From the NCBI GenBank assembly GCA_965261795.1, contig OZ253476.1, positions 1,922,001 through 1,986,000 of the forward strand: a DNA stretch of 64,000 bases, written 5' to 3'. Numbering within the stretch: the first letter of the stretch is position 1; every line of letters begins with the position of its first letter. This DNA comes from CBDCFV01 sp965261795 (lineage in GTDB: Bacteria; Chloroflexota; Dehalococcoidia; Lucifugimonadales; UBA3495). The position numbers and the translations under genes are program-made. The notes beneath the pieces were generated by a model, which had not been told where the DNA came from, did not search any database, and was given only the letters and a program-made list of their open reading frames with translations. Shown piece after piece: positions 9,507 to 18,272 of the stretch.

Positions 9507-9536
9507 ATGATAGGCGTCCCCGCGCGGTGGTGTCAA
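9507..9536 (-). promoter_or_regulatory. Predicted sigma-70 promoter of the que operon
   Basis: On the minus strand TTGACA (9536-9531) and TATCAT (9512-9507) are separated by 18 bp, about 40 bp before the queF ATG. The leader of roughly 35 nt is too short for a preQ1 riboswitch and I see none. Confidence 0.65.
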
Positions 9537-9940
9537 AACTTGCCGGGGGCCAACCAAGGGCAGGACGGCGGGAGACCGCAGAGGGGCACCAAGGCCGAAT
9601 TCAAAATTCTGTAACATTCTGTGTCATTCAGCTTTGGGCCAGCCGCCGAGCCGTCTGATATGCGTGTCATTTTTGCCAGCACTCAACCAGTTAATGTACC
9701 CGTTCTGTAGCAATCCGTGTCATTTTGTGTCACGTTTCCCAATTGCCCGAGCCGCCAAAGCCGGCCGGGCTATCGGGCGGGCTATGAGAGGGTACGGTTA
9801 TGATAAGGCGGCAGCATCGGGGTTGGGAAGGGACAACTGTCACCCCGCCCAGAAAGCACGGGGGAAATGGAACGATTTCCCAAGAATCTGCATATTATCC
9901 CTTAGACGCGCTTCTCGAAATAGCCCCGGAGAGAGAGCCA
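9537..9940. other. Intergenic region between que operon and sigma factor gene
   Basis: 404 bp between divergent units. TGTGTCATT-like words occur several times (about 9618, 9666, 9717, 9730) and could be sigma or regulator boxes, but I cannot assign them. No gene is visible, although the sigma factor frame is open upstream of its chosen start. Confidence 0.35.
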
Positions 9941-10495
9941 ATGACCGAAGACGAAGCAGTCCTTAGTTGCCAGAAGGGCGACAAGGACGCTTTCCGTTAC
10001 TTGGTTGAGCTGTACAAAGACGTGGTCTTTGGCACGGCTTACATGATGACCGGCAACCGGAGCCTCGCCGAAGAACAGATGCAGGAGGCCTTTTTGGCGG
10101 CTTGGCTGGGGATCCAGGGATTTGAAGCAGGTCGCCCTTTCAAACCGTGGCTGGTGCGCATATTGGTGAACAGGATTTTGACGCTACAAAGGAAGCACGT
10201 TATTCCAACAGTCCCGTTGGACGGGTTGGACCCGTCAAATCAATCGGTAGACCCCGCGGAGGAAGTTGAAGCCATGGACCGGAGGGTCACGGTCCGGAAA
10301 ACACTGTCGGGTCTCAATCAAGAACACCGGCAAGTGGTCATTCTCCGTTACTTCGCAGGGTTGACGGTGCCTGAATTGGCGCACGCGATTGGGAAACGGG
10401 AGGGCACCGTCAAATCCAGGATACACCGGGCGTTGGGCCGTTTGCGGGAGCAACTAAGCCAAGTCGCCGCAGGGGAGGTTGATCACAGTGGCTGA
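9941..10495 (+). CDS. ECF-type RNA polymerase sigma factor
   Basis: 184 residues from ATG at 9941, which has GGAGAGAG just upstream. Region 2 (CQKGDKDAFRYLVELYKDVV) and region 4 (VVILRYFAGLTVPELAHAI) with the helix-turn-helix are both present and nothing else, as in ECF/SigW-like factors. The reading frame is open further upstream to 9800, but that segment has no sigma homology. The stop overlaps the start of the next gene, which begins with an anti-sigma-like segment, so the pair is probably a signal-responsive sigma/anti-sigma unit. Confidence 0.9.
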   Translation: MTEDEAVLSCQKGDKDAFRYLVELYKDVVFGTAYMMTGNRSLAEEQMQEAFLAAWLGIQGFEAGRPFKPWLVRILVNRILTLQRKHVIPTVPLDGLDPSNQSVDPAEEVEAMDRRVTVRKTLSGLNQEHRQVVILRYFAGLTVPELAHAIGKREGTVKSRIHRALGRLREQLSQVAAGEVDHSG

Positions 10496-12896
10496 CAATG
10501 ATCTACCGGACCAGGACATGGAACGGCTGCTGAGGCAGCATTTCACCGAGGAGACGCCGGGCCTCCTGGCGCCAACCGACACGTGGACGCGGCTGGCCAG
10601 CCGCTTGGAAGAACAGCAGCCCAAGCCGCCAGGCCGTTTCACAGCCTTTCGCATCATCCTATCTCAGACATGGACCGGTGGCAGGGGCCTGACATTCGCT
10701 GGGACGGCGCTGGCTCTCATCGCCGTGGTAGCCTTAGTCTCCGTCTTAACGTTGAACAGCAACCCAAGTTATACGGAGCCTGTGGGGAGCGCCCTCTACT
10801 CCGGTCAGGAAAGCGAGTCGCAAGGTCCTACCGCCGCTCTTGAAAGCTCAGTGTTAGCGATGCCAGACCCATCGGAACAACGCATCGCGCCTACAGCCCA
10901 GGAGGACAGGGTTATCGTCGAAAAGGAGACCGCTCCAACCTCGATTCCTGGAAAGAGTAGCGAAACAACAATCGCGCCAACGTCCACCGGAAGGACGGTG
11001 AAGGAAGTTGTCAAGGAGGTCGCGTCACCTGTAACGGAGCCTCCGGGGAATGGGAGCACCCCCAGGGAAGTCACTGTGGAGAAGGAAGGCTTAGGGGGCC
11101 CGGTGGGGACGCCAGCGCCGGTACAGGCGCCAGCGGACACTTCTACTCCGCCGGGACTTGAGGCGCGCGTAAGTGCGCCGACAACGGCCCCGGCACCAAC
11201 AACGTTGCCTCGGCGGGAAAGTGGAGGCCAAGCGGGCGCGACGGCAGAGTCAGCGCCCCAAATTTCCATCCCCACGCCCTACCCGCAAGAGACACCCACC
11301 AAACGGACACGTGGCCGTCGTGGCGGTGGCGGCGGCGGTGGCGGTTACGCCCCAGTGGTGGTGGCCACACCCCTCCCACAAGCGACGCCCGCCAAGCCTA
11401 CCGGGCAGCGTCGTGACGGTGGCGGTGGCAGTTATGCCCGCCCGCAGGGCACAACCTTCAAAGACTATCAGCGGTCGCGCTTCGAGGTTGCCTCGGAAGA
11501 CAACGTATCGACCTTCAGCCTGGACACGGACCGTACTTCCTACCAGTTGGCCCTCAATTGGGCCCGTTCCGGCTACGATGTGGACCCGGCCTCCGTCAGG
11601 GCGGAGGAATGGATCAATGCTTTCGACTACCAATACTCTCCGCCGCCCAAAAATGACATATTCTCAATCCAGACCGACCTTATTCAACATCCACTGGACG
11701 ACGGGAAACACCTCGCCCGTATCGCTTTCCAAGCGCCTGAATTGTATGACAAGGCCCCGCTGAACGTTACACTCGTGCTTGACGCGTCGTTATCCATGCA
11801 AGAAGGCAACCGGGTGGACATAGCCAGGGCGGCGGCGGAGTCCATCAGGCGGAGCCTGCGCCCGCAAGACCGAATCGCCGTGGTCCAATTCAGCGGGGGC
11901 GTCGTGCATCACCTTACTGTTGATCATAACCCTCCCGATCGCGATTCCGTCCGGAGGTCGATAGAAGGGCTGCTTCCAAGGGGCAGCACCAACGTTCAGG
12001 CAGGAATGGACTTGGGCGTCCAAATGGCGTACGAAGCCCGCCGCCAACGCCCGGAAGCCCACAACTACATCATCCTGATGTCTGACGGGGTGGCCAACGT
12101 GGACGCCACCAACCCGTTCGCTATTCTGGAGTCCGCCTACGACCGGAACAGCCGGAACCCGTTGCGGATTATCACCATAGGCGTCGGCATTCAAAACTAT
12201 AACGACTACTTGTTGGAGCAGTTGGCACAGCACGGCAACGGCTGGTACCGCTACTTGGATGATGTTGACTCCGCACGGCGGACTTTCAGCCGGGAGAGCT
12301 GGCTGGCCGTTTCGACCCCCTTTGCCGACCAGACACGGGCGCAAGTGACTTGGGACCCGGAGGTAGTCCGGTCATGGCGCATAGTCGGCTATGAAAACCG
12401 GCTGACCCCCGATGAGACCTTCACTCAGGACCGGAAGGAATTTGCAGAAATCCCATCAGGAGCGGCCATTACCGTGTTCTACGAGCTTGAGTTGAACGAA
12501 GCAGCAATATGGCGGGGAAGGGACTCCAATGACCTGAATCTGGGCGCGGTGGAATTGAGATGGGTAAAGCCGGGCACGGGCGTCCGTCAGGTACAACACA
12601 CTCAAATATCCGGCGACCTCCGCACGACCTTTGACACGTCGGCGGACTATTTTCTACGGTTGGGCGCCATCGTTGCGCTGGCATCCGACCGGTTCAGTGT
12701 GTTGTCCCATCCTGAAGACGATCTTGCGCCCGATGTCCACTCTGAACTGTCCACTCTGCAAGACCGGCTCCAAATGTTAAAGGGCCCTTTGGGTGAGCTG
12801 GCGGCCTATCGAGACTTGGTCCTTTTGCTTGGACACATGGCCGATGACGCGACAGAGATTGGTGGCGTTGAACCGCAGTCAGGGTACAGCCGGTAA
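10488..12896 (+). CDS. Membrane-anchored von Willebrand factor A protein (YfbK-like, DUF3520)
   Basis: 802 residues. Start GTG 10488 fits an AGGGGAGG site at 10471; it overlaps the sigma factor stop. Residues 1-60 look like the cytosolic zone of an anti-sigma factor, 67-90 form one membrane helix, about 100-320 are Pro/Thr/Gly-rich linker, and the rest is the YfbK architecture: vWF N-terminal segment (TFSLDTDRTSYQ), a VWA domain with MIDAS motif DASLSM near residue 432, and the C-terminal DUF3520 region. The VWA part would lie outside the membrane and bind a metal-dependent partner. An anti-sigma role is inferred from the overlap. Confidence 0.85.
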   Translation: MADNDLPDQDMERLLRQHFTEETPGLLAPTDTWTRLASRLEEQQPKPPGRFTAFRIILSQTWTGGRGLTFAGTALALIAVVALVSVLTLNSNPSYTEPVGSALYSGQESESQGPTAALESSVLAMPDPSEQRIAPTAQEDRVIVEKETAPTSIPGKSSETTIAPTSTGRTVKEVVKEVASPVTEPPGNGSTPREVTVEKEGLGGPVGTPAPVQAPADTSTPPGLEARVSAPTTAPAPTTLPRRESGGQAGATAESAPQISIPTPYPQETPTKRTRGRRGGGGGGGGYAPVVVATPLPQATPAKPTGQRRDGGGGSYARPQGTTFKDYQRSRFEVASEDNVSTFSLDTDRTSYQLALNWARSGYDVDPASVRAEEWINAFDYQYSPPPKNDIFSIQTDLIQHPLDDGKHLARIAFQAPELYDKAPLNVTLVLDASLSMQEGNRVDIARAAAESIRRSLRPQDRIAVVQFSGGVVHHLTVDHNPPDRDSVRRSIEGLLPRGSTNVQAGMDLGVQMAYEARRQRPEAHNYIILMSDGVANVDATNPFAILESAYDRNSRNPLRIITIGVGIQNYNDYLLEQLAQHGNGWYRYLDDVDSARRTFSRESWLAVSTPFADQTRAQVTWDPEVVRSWRIVGYENRLTPDETFTQDRKEFAEIPSGAAITVFYELELNEAAIWRGRDSNDLNLGAVELRWVKPGTGVRQVQHTQISGDLRTTFDTSADYFLRLGAIVALASDRFSVLSHPEDDLAPDVHSELSTLQDRLQMLKGPLGELAAYRDLVLLLGHMADDATEIGGVEPQSGYSR

Positions 12897-12964
12897 TACT
12901 CGACGCTGCATGGACTTCATTGGCCGGCCCGGTTTCCCGCCCTCTCCTAACGGCTGGACCGGGC

Positions 12965-13402
12965 TTAGGCGTTAGCCAACTCTTCGAAGGAAGGCTCGGG
13001 CATCCCCTCGCCCCAGGTTGGGTCCCGAAGCTCCAACCGGTTGCCGCTGGGGTCGAAGAAGTACAGTTCGCGGCCAGTGAAGAACCCTTGGCCCCGGTAG
13101 GTCAAATAGGCGATTTTGATGTTTCTTTCGTGGAATACTTTGCACGCCTCGTTGAAGGTCTCGGGCGATACGGTGAATGAGTGATGCACTCCCTCGTCCT
13201 CCTCCAAGGGTCCATCCACCGCGCTGGAACGCTCGCACAGCAGAATATTATGGTCACCGACGTTGAAACAGGACATGATGTTGTTACCAAGCCTGCCCTT
13301 GGGAGTGAGACCCAACAGTTCGCCGTAAAACTCTTCCGCTTCGTTGAGGTCGTTTACAGGAATCGACCAGTGGGTTACGCCTTCAATCTTCAAGACTGCC
13401 AT
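12965..13402 (-). CDS. VOC family protein (glyoxalase/dioxygenase fold)
   Basis: 145 residues, one VOC domain made of two beta-alpha-beta3 modules. Metal ligands are placed as expected: His in VTHWSIPV (module 1), His in GVHHSFTV and Glu in GNRLELRD (module 2). The family includes glyoxalase I, fosfomycin-resistance proteins and extradiol dioxygenases; the substrate cannot be told. It converges on the vWA gene. The start ATG has GGAG-like sequence upstream. Confidence 0.88.
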   Translation of the reverse strand: MAVLKIEGVTHWSIPVNDLNEAEEFYGELLGLTPKGRLGNNIMSCFNVGDHNILLCERSSAVDGPLEEDEGVHHSFTVSPETFNEACKVFHERNIKIAYLTYRGQGFFTGRELYFFDPSGNRLELRDPTWGEGMPEPSFEELANA

Positions 13403-13764
13403 ATCGCCTCCAGTAGCCCGAAAAAGATTTGGCTTGACGCCTGACCCGGAATTGCCGACCTTTGTCGTGATCCTTCCGGCAACGGTGTTGCGCGGGTCGC
13501 CGCTGTTTCGAAGGTATTATAAACATACGCGGGACGGAAAACACCGTTGTCCCGTCATTTCCTCTCCTCGTAGAGTCTGCCGTTTGCAACGATATTGCCT
13601 TGGGGGCGTAACGCCGTAATGTTGCGGTTGGATATGCCCCGCGTTAATATAACGGAGCCTTATACTACCCGGGACACTTGCTGGGAGAGGTGCGGTTTCG
13701 GCGTTTGCTACCTGTCAGGGATAGCACTAAACGACCCGGAAGGACTTCTTAACAAGGATGACTT
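13403..13764. other. Intergenic region before RidA-like gene
   Basis: 362 bp of divergent promoter space. I see no open frame with a family-like composition, no repeat and no clear hairpin. Confidence 0.4.
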
Positions 13765-14277
13765 ATGCCCTATACTCTTGCTGAACTGGATGCAATGTCA
13801 TTGGAAGAGGCGCAGGCGCTGTCTTACCAGGACAGGGACCAATTGCTCGATTTGATCATCGCCGCCGGAAGAGGGCAGTCCACCGACATGACCTCCTACC
13901 GGACGGGGATGTATTCTGACTACTTCGACGAAGACCTGTCGCGGATGCTGAAGGTCAAGGCGGTCAAGGTGCTCTGCCGTGGCACGACCTCTTCGGGGTT
14001 CGACGGGATGGTCGTCGGAGAAACTGCGGAGGACCAGTACCGAGCGGCGTTCCGCCATATCGAGACCACGCTGAAAGCCGCCAGGACCGGCTACAACCGA
14101 GTGGTATCGCTTATCGTATTCCTTACCAACATGGACAACTGGCCGCTGTTGAACCAAGTGTACCGGGAGTTCATAACCATCCCGCCATGCCGGGCGGTCA
14201 TCGGCACGACCGGGTTGGCTCAAAAGCCCCTGGCCATTGAAATCGTAGAGTGCATTGCTTACCGTGTGGCGGAGTGA
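13765..14277 (+). CDS. RidA/YjgF/UK114-like protein
   Basis: 170 residues. The C-terminal 125 residues match the Rid fold: QYRAAFRHIETTLKAA, then VVSLIVFLTNMDNW and a final PPCRAVIGTTGLAQKPLAIEIVECIA, where canonical RidA has Arg in PxR(S/A)xVxVxxLP. An added 40-residue helical N-terminus is unusual. Rid proteins hydrolyse reactive enamines/imines or have other small-molecule roles. It precedes the OsmC gene on the same strand by 86 bp; both may answer reactive metabolites. Confidence 0.8.
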   Translation: MPYTLAELDAMSLEEAQALSYQDRDQLLDLIIAAGRGQSTDMTSYRTGMYSDYFDEDLSRMLKVKAVKVLCRGTTSSGFDGMVVGETAEDQYRAAFRHIETTLKAARTGYNRVVSLIVFLTNMDNWPLLNQVYREFITIPPCRAVIGTTGLAQKPLAIEIVECIAYRVAE

Positions 14278-14363
14278 TAGGCTCAACTTTGCAAGGCCCT
14301 TCATAGTCGGTCATTGCTGGGTTCACGGGGTTACCCCATGATTTCGCAAGGAGGGAAAACACC

Positions 14364-14801
14364 ATGCCTGAACTAGCGTTGGCGTACAAAGTACACAGCT
14401 ACAGCACCGGCACCCTAGGGCGCTCGATATGCAACGCCCGTAACCATCATTGGGTAGCCGACGACCCGGGCGGCGATGAAGTTGGGGCGGGCGAACTGTT
14501 CCTGTCGGGCATTACTGCCTGCGCCATCAACATGGTGGAACGCTTGGCCAACGAAGGGGGCATCACCCTGGACTGGATGGACGTGGGTTGCGAAGCTTGG
14601 AGAGACTCGGACAAACCCCTTGGCGACCGGACAGTGTACGAGGCTATCCGGGTCAACTTCGAGATGTGGGGTGTGGACGACGATCAAGCTTACGAACTGG
14701 TGGAAATGTGGAAACGGCGTTGACCCCTCTACGGATCGGTCGCCGTGGCGACCGCTGACACCACCGTGGACCTGGTTTCCCACATGGAGAAATTCCGCTA
14801 A
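14364..14801 (+). CDS. OsmC family protein, predicted selenoprotein (TGA = Sec120)
   Basis: 145 residues if TGA 14721-14723 is read through, only 119 if it is a stop. The first redox cysteine (Cys53, GITACAINMVER) is present. The second OsmC/Ohr cysteine, normally in a CPxYxxL-type motif after a basic helix, is replaced by the TGA: WKRR-U-PLYGSVAVATAD, continuing to VDLVSHMEKFR and TAA at 14799. The continuation is exactly what the family has and completes its usual 140-145 length. Selenoprotein OsmC-like forms are known from marine metagenomes. OsmC proteins are thiol peroxidases for organic hydroperoxides; Sec would be the reactive or resolving residue. A loss-of-function nonsense mutation is the alternative. 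Confidence 0.82.
14737..14754 (+). promoter_or_regulatory. Putative bacterial SECIS hairpin of the OsmC gene
   Basis: CGGTCGCC-GT-GGCGACCG is a perfect inverted repeat; realistically a 7-bp stem with loop CGTG, G at loop position 2. The loop begins 20 nt after the TGA, within the 16-37 nt window of bacterial SECIS elements. It lies inside the coding sequence, as in bacteria. Confidence 0.7.
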
Positions 14802-14883
14802 CCTTCTTATTGCTATGAAATGGCGTCAACCGGTAAAACCTTTTCTAGAGGCTAACAGTGCGAGTCTGGTAAGCTTTAGTTAA

Positions 14884-15035
14884 GCCCCGTGGTTCGGGCC
14901 GTGACGAGGTGGTGGGGGACTGATTGCTCCGTCTCGTGCTTGGTTGGCCGAACAATGAATCGGGGCGTCTACCCCTGTTGCTAATCGGGCCTGTCGACCT
15001 CGGGAAGTCAAGCGTTCGCTTGCGCCCGAGGTTTT
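14884..15035 (+). ncRNA. Candidate structured RNA or leader ending in a terminator
   Basis: The 5' half can fold as a long stem: GCCCCG (14884-14889) with CGGGGC (14961-14966), enclosing GTTCGG-CC (14892-14900) with GGCCGAAC (14946-14953), and inside it ACGAG with CTCGT. It ends in a strong terminator hairpin at 14998-15035, 127 bp before a K+/H+-type antiporter gene. It could be a small RNA or a terminator-controlled leader of the antiporter. I do not recognise a known riboswitch class. Confidence 0.4.
14998..15035 (+). terminator. Rho-independent terminator upstream of antiporter
   Basis: CCTCGGG (14998-15004) pairs with CCCGAGG (15025-15031), with an inner stem CAAGCG/CGCTTG and loop TT, followed by TTTTCGCATTTT. 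It either ends the transcript containing OsmC or attenuates the antiporter gene. Confidence 0.75.
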
Positions 15036-15161
15036 CGCATTTTCTGGCCTTGGGTGATTCGGCATCTATGTGGATCGTTTGCGGACACCCTTTACTCAAA
15101 GATAGTCGCCGACCACTGTTGCGTGTAGAAAGGTGAAGCCATAGAAACGGCAATTGCAAGT

Positions 15162-17012
15162 GTGGCGTTGGCCGTCAGCCACGAGGAGCCACACCTTCTC
15201 CACGATTTCGCCATCATTATGGCCGTCGCGGGGGCGGCGTTGGTGTTGTGCCGACAGATCAAGCTGCCGCCCGTCCTGGGTTACTTGGTAGCTGGCGTCT
15301 TGATCGGGCCATCGGTTTTGAAGAGTGTGGAAAACCCGGAAACCATCGGGCTGCTGGCAGACCTGGGCTTGGTGCTGCTCCTGTTTGGCATAGGCCTGGA
15401 GTGTGGCTGGCGGCGCATTCGCGAAGTCGGCGGCAGGGTAATATTCATCGCCGCCGTAGAGATGGCCACGATGTTCGCCCTTGGGTTCGAAATCGCCAAC
15501 CTATTGGGGTGGAGCGATATCGACGCGGTTTTCCTGGGCTCGGCCATGTGTATCAGCAGTTCGGCGATACTGATGACGATGCTGCGGGAGTCCGGGCAAC
15601 TGCTGGAGATTCGAGGGCGGTTGATCGTTGGAATCCTGGTGGTAGAGGACTTTGCTGCGGTGGTCTTGCTGACCGTGCTGTCGGGAGTAGCTACCACCGG
15701 CGGGACTGACATGGGCGGCATTGGCGTCATTGTGGTGAATCTGACCGCTTTTGCGGTTCTGGCGTTGGTCCTTGGGGCGTCTTTTGCTAATAAGCTGGTC
15801 CACTTTGTCGACCGGTTCAAATCGGAAGAGACTTTGCTCATCACCGGACTAACCTTGTGCTTTGGCTTGGCGCTGACGGCGCAGCAGTTGGGCATGTCCG
15901 GGGCAGCCGGTGCGTTCCTCATCGGAGCCGTCCTGGGCGACTCCCATCACGCCGAAGAGTTGGAGCGGATAGTGGGGCCGATACGGACCATGTTTGCCGC
16001 GATATTTTTCGTCTCCATTGGCATGTTGATCGACTTGGCGCTGGTGGACGATTTCATCGTCCCCACGCTGGTGGTTTCGGCGGTGTTCGTGGTCGGGAAA
16101 GTCATCTCCGACACCGTGGGCACGTTCCTGTCGGGACAGGATGGGCGGGTGTCATTGAGCGTGGGGCTGGGTATGCCGCAGACCGGCGAGTTCTCATTGG
16201 CCATCGTCAAGACGGGGGCGGACTTCGGGGCGGTGGGAGTGTTCATGTACCCGGTGATCACCGGCGCAACCGCGATAACCGCTCTGATATACCCGCTGCT
16301 ATTTCGTTCCGCGGACCCGGTCACCAATTTCCTGGTGCGCCGGTCTCCACAACTGTTGAAGCGTTACTGCCATGACCTGTCGCTGGCGCTTGCCACACTT
16401 CGCAGCGCGTTCCAGTTCAACAGCCCCAGGGCCAGGCAGATCCAAAGAAGCAGCCGCGTAATCGTGATAGACCTGGGCATCATCGCGGTCTTTCTCGCAG
16501 TGGGCACCGCCAGCCTCCGGTTCACTTCCCAGCTATCCGGATTGATACATTTGAGCGAAGGCGTGCTTGGGTTACTCATAGGCGGGACAGTCCTGGCCTT
16601 GTGTGTTCCTCCGGGGGTGGCGATTTGGAAGTCGTTGCGCACTCTTGCCGACAGCTTAGTGGAGTACAGACTGCCAAGCTACCTCGGGGTAGCAGACAAT
16701 TGGACCAAGGGCAACCTACGAGCGGTGTTTCGAGACACTGCATTGGTCCCGATTCTGGTGGTGCCCGGGGTTTGGAGCATCCCGTTATTTTCGCGTTTGC
16801 TGGCCTTGGGCAGCCTGAGCGCACCGTTGTCGATAGTATTCATGATAAGCTTGATCGCCGGGTTGGTGGTGGTCACTTTCCGAATCCACCGGATGCTGAA
16901 CCTTATGTTCAGCCAGACCTTTCTTGGCGATGACGACCCATCCTCCGCCGATGACTCAAAGCCAGAGTATGATGAAGAAGAGACTTACATTTACAGTGAC
17001 AAGGACTGTTAA
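15162..17012 (+). CDS. Kef-type cation/proton antiporter (CPA2)
   Basis: 616 residues. About 12 membrane helices match the Na_H_Exchanger domain: PPVLGYLVAGVLIGPS, ISSSAILMTML, then VVEDFAAVVLL with the ion-site ED, and FFVSIGMLID. No C-terminal TrkA-N/RCK domain follows; instead a further membrane region and an acidic tail ending in DDDPSSADDSKPEYDEEET. It should exchange K+ or Na+ for protons. The start is uncertain: GTG at 15162 has no nearby ribosome site, whereas AGGTGAAGCC at 15131 would serve an ATA codon at 15141 in the same frame, possibly a mutated ATG. Confidence 0.88.
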   Translation: MALAVSHEEPHLLHDFAIIMAVAGAALVLCRQIKLPPVLGYLVAGVLIGPSVLKSVENPETIGLLADLGLVLLLFGIGLECGWRRIREVGGRVIFIAAVEMATMFALGFEIANLLGWSDIDAVFLGSAMCISSSAILMTMLRESGQLLEIRGRLIVGILVVEDFAAVVLLTVLSGVATTGGTDMGGIGVIVVNLTAFAVLALVLGASFANKLVHFVDRFKSEETLLITGLTLCFGLALTAQQLGMSGAAGAFLIGAVLGDSHHAEELERIVGPIRTMFAAIFFVSIGMLIDLALVDDFIVPTLVVSAVFVVGKVISDTVGTFLSGQDGRVSLSVGLGMPQTGEFSLAIVKTGADFGAVGVFMYPVITGATAITALIYPLLFRSADPVTNFLVRRSPQLLKRYCHDLSLALATLRSAFQFNSPRARQIQRSSRVIVIDLGIIAVFLAVGTASLRFTSQLSGLIHLSEGVLGLLIGGTVLALCVPPGVAIWKSLRTLADSLVEYRLPSYLGVADNWTKGNLRAVFRDTALVPILVVPGVWSIPLFSRLLALGSLSAPLSIVFMISLIAGLVVVTFRIHRMLNLMFSQTFLGDDDPSSADDSKPEYDEEETYIYSDKDC

Positions 17013-17197
17013 GCCAGCGCTTGCCGTCAAGCGCCCGGCCTTGCGCTACGTGGAGACTCCAGCCCAAGGCCGGGATGACCGGCCAGGCGCCACACCATCC
17101 CTGACGGTGTTAGAATGGGGCCAGTCATCGATTCTGGTCAGGCCGACGCCCGATGGCGGCACGGCCAACCTAACCTGAGATACCCAGGAGGCGCCTG

Positions 17198-18130
17198 ATG
17201 CGCATTTGTTCTTTTCTGCCCAGCGCCACGGAAATCGTGTACCAACTGGGGCTGCAAGACCAGCTGTTCGGGGTTACTCACGAATGCGACTTCCCTCCGG
17301 AGGCCAAGGACAAACCTTGGGTTGTCAGGAGCGTGTTTGACGGAACGCAACCCACCAGCGCCGAAATCAGCCGCGTCATATCCGAAAGGCTGGAGCAGGG
17401 CCTAGGCATCTACGACATCGACCAGACAGTCCTGGAGGCGGCGGAGCCGGACCTGCTATTGACCCAAGCCATTTGCGAGGTTTGAGCAATCTCGTCTCGG
17501 CAGGTTGCCGAGGTCAGCGTCAGCCTTCCCAAAGAGCCTCAGGTTATCTCGTTGGACCCGCAGTACCTTGGAGATGTTTTGAACGACATTACCAGGGTGG
17601 GGCAAGCAACGGGCACGGAAGCAGCAGCCGAATCAATAACGTCCAAAATGCAGGAGCGGATCGACGCCGTGGCCCAGAGGGCTTTGGCCGTCAGCAACAG
17701 GCCCCGTGTGCTGCACTTGGAGTGGGTCGATCCTATTATGTGCGGCGGCCACTGGGTGCCGGAGATGGTGGAGTTGGCCGGCGGAGAGAACTGCTTCGGC
17801 GATAAGGAAACGGGTTCATTCCGCTTGGAGTGGCCTGCCATCGTTGAAAGCCAGCCGGAAGTGATCGTGTTCATGCCCTGCGGGTTCGAAGTCAAACGGG
17901 CCCTGCAGGACGTTCCGATAATGACGGCCATGGAGGGTTGGGCGGACCTTCCAGCGGTGCGGAACAACCGGGTATACGCTATCGACGCCAGCGCCTACAC
18001 CAGCAGGTCGGGGCCCAGGCTGATAAAAGGGCTGGAAATACTGGCTGAAATGATACACCCGGAGATATTCGAAGGGTTGATACCTGAAGCGGGAGCGGCC
18101 CGGGTGTACGGGGAGTTGGTGTCGCCTTAA
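17198..18130 (+). CDS. BtuF-like cobalamin-binding-type protein, predicted selenoprotein (TGA = Sec96)
   Basis: 310 residues if TGA 17483-17485 is decoded; otherwise two half-genes. The first half (MRICSFLPSATEIVYQLG) and second half (LEWVDPIMCGGHWVPEMVELAGG) form one periplasmic-binding-protein fold of the BtuF/helical-backbone-metal-receptor class, in one unbroken frame except this codon. Family members carry TQxLCxVCAV; here it reads TQAICEV-U-AISSRQV, so TGA replaces the second Cys of a CxxC. The start ATG has AGGAGG upstream. No signal peptide is visible, so it is likely cytosolic and its ligand is uncertain. No ABC permease or ATPase genes are adjacent. Confidence 0.85.
17496..17512 (+). 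promoter_or_regulatory. Putative bacterial SECIS hairpin of the BtuF-like gene
   Basis: CTCGGCA-GGT-TGCCGAG is a perfect 7-bp stem with loop GGT, G first. The loop starts 17 nt after the TGA at 17483, nearly the same spacing as in the rhodanese gene at 39.5 kb. Confidence 0.75.
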
Positions 18131-18204
18131 GCGGGTGAGACACTCCACCCGGTTAAGGCCAACCAAGTGGCACCGGCGGCTGAGTAGCGTTCTGTTTCAG
18201 GTGG

Positions 18205-18255
18205 TCTGTCCAGCGGCGACGGTGCGGTGGATTCCCGCCTTCACGGGAATGACTG
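18205..18255. repeat. Dispersed hairpin repeat (TGGATTCCCGCC...GGGAATGAC family)
   Basis: TGTCCAGCGGCGACGGTGCG followed by TGGATTCCCGCCTTCACGGGAATGACTGG. The same module recurs at 28870 and, diverged, at 24251. The GGATTCCCGC...GCGGGAAT core is self-complementary and recurs at many intergenic sites in this window. Confidence 0.8.
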
Positions 18256-18272
18256 GGAAGTACCAACACGCG

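Noticed and set aside
9466..9540. preQ1 riboswitch upstream of queF
   Set aside because: The predicted leader is about 35 nt and lacks a recognisable aptamer; a plain promoter explains the region.
11173..11763. Long alternative-frame open reading frame inside the VWA gene
   Set aside because: It is a shadow of the Pro/Thr/Gly-rich linker coding sequence, with Arg/Pro-rich nonsense composition.
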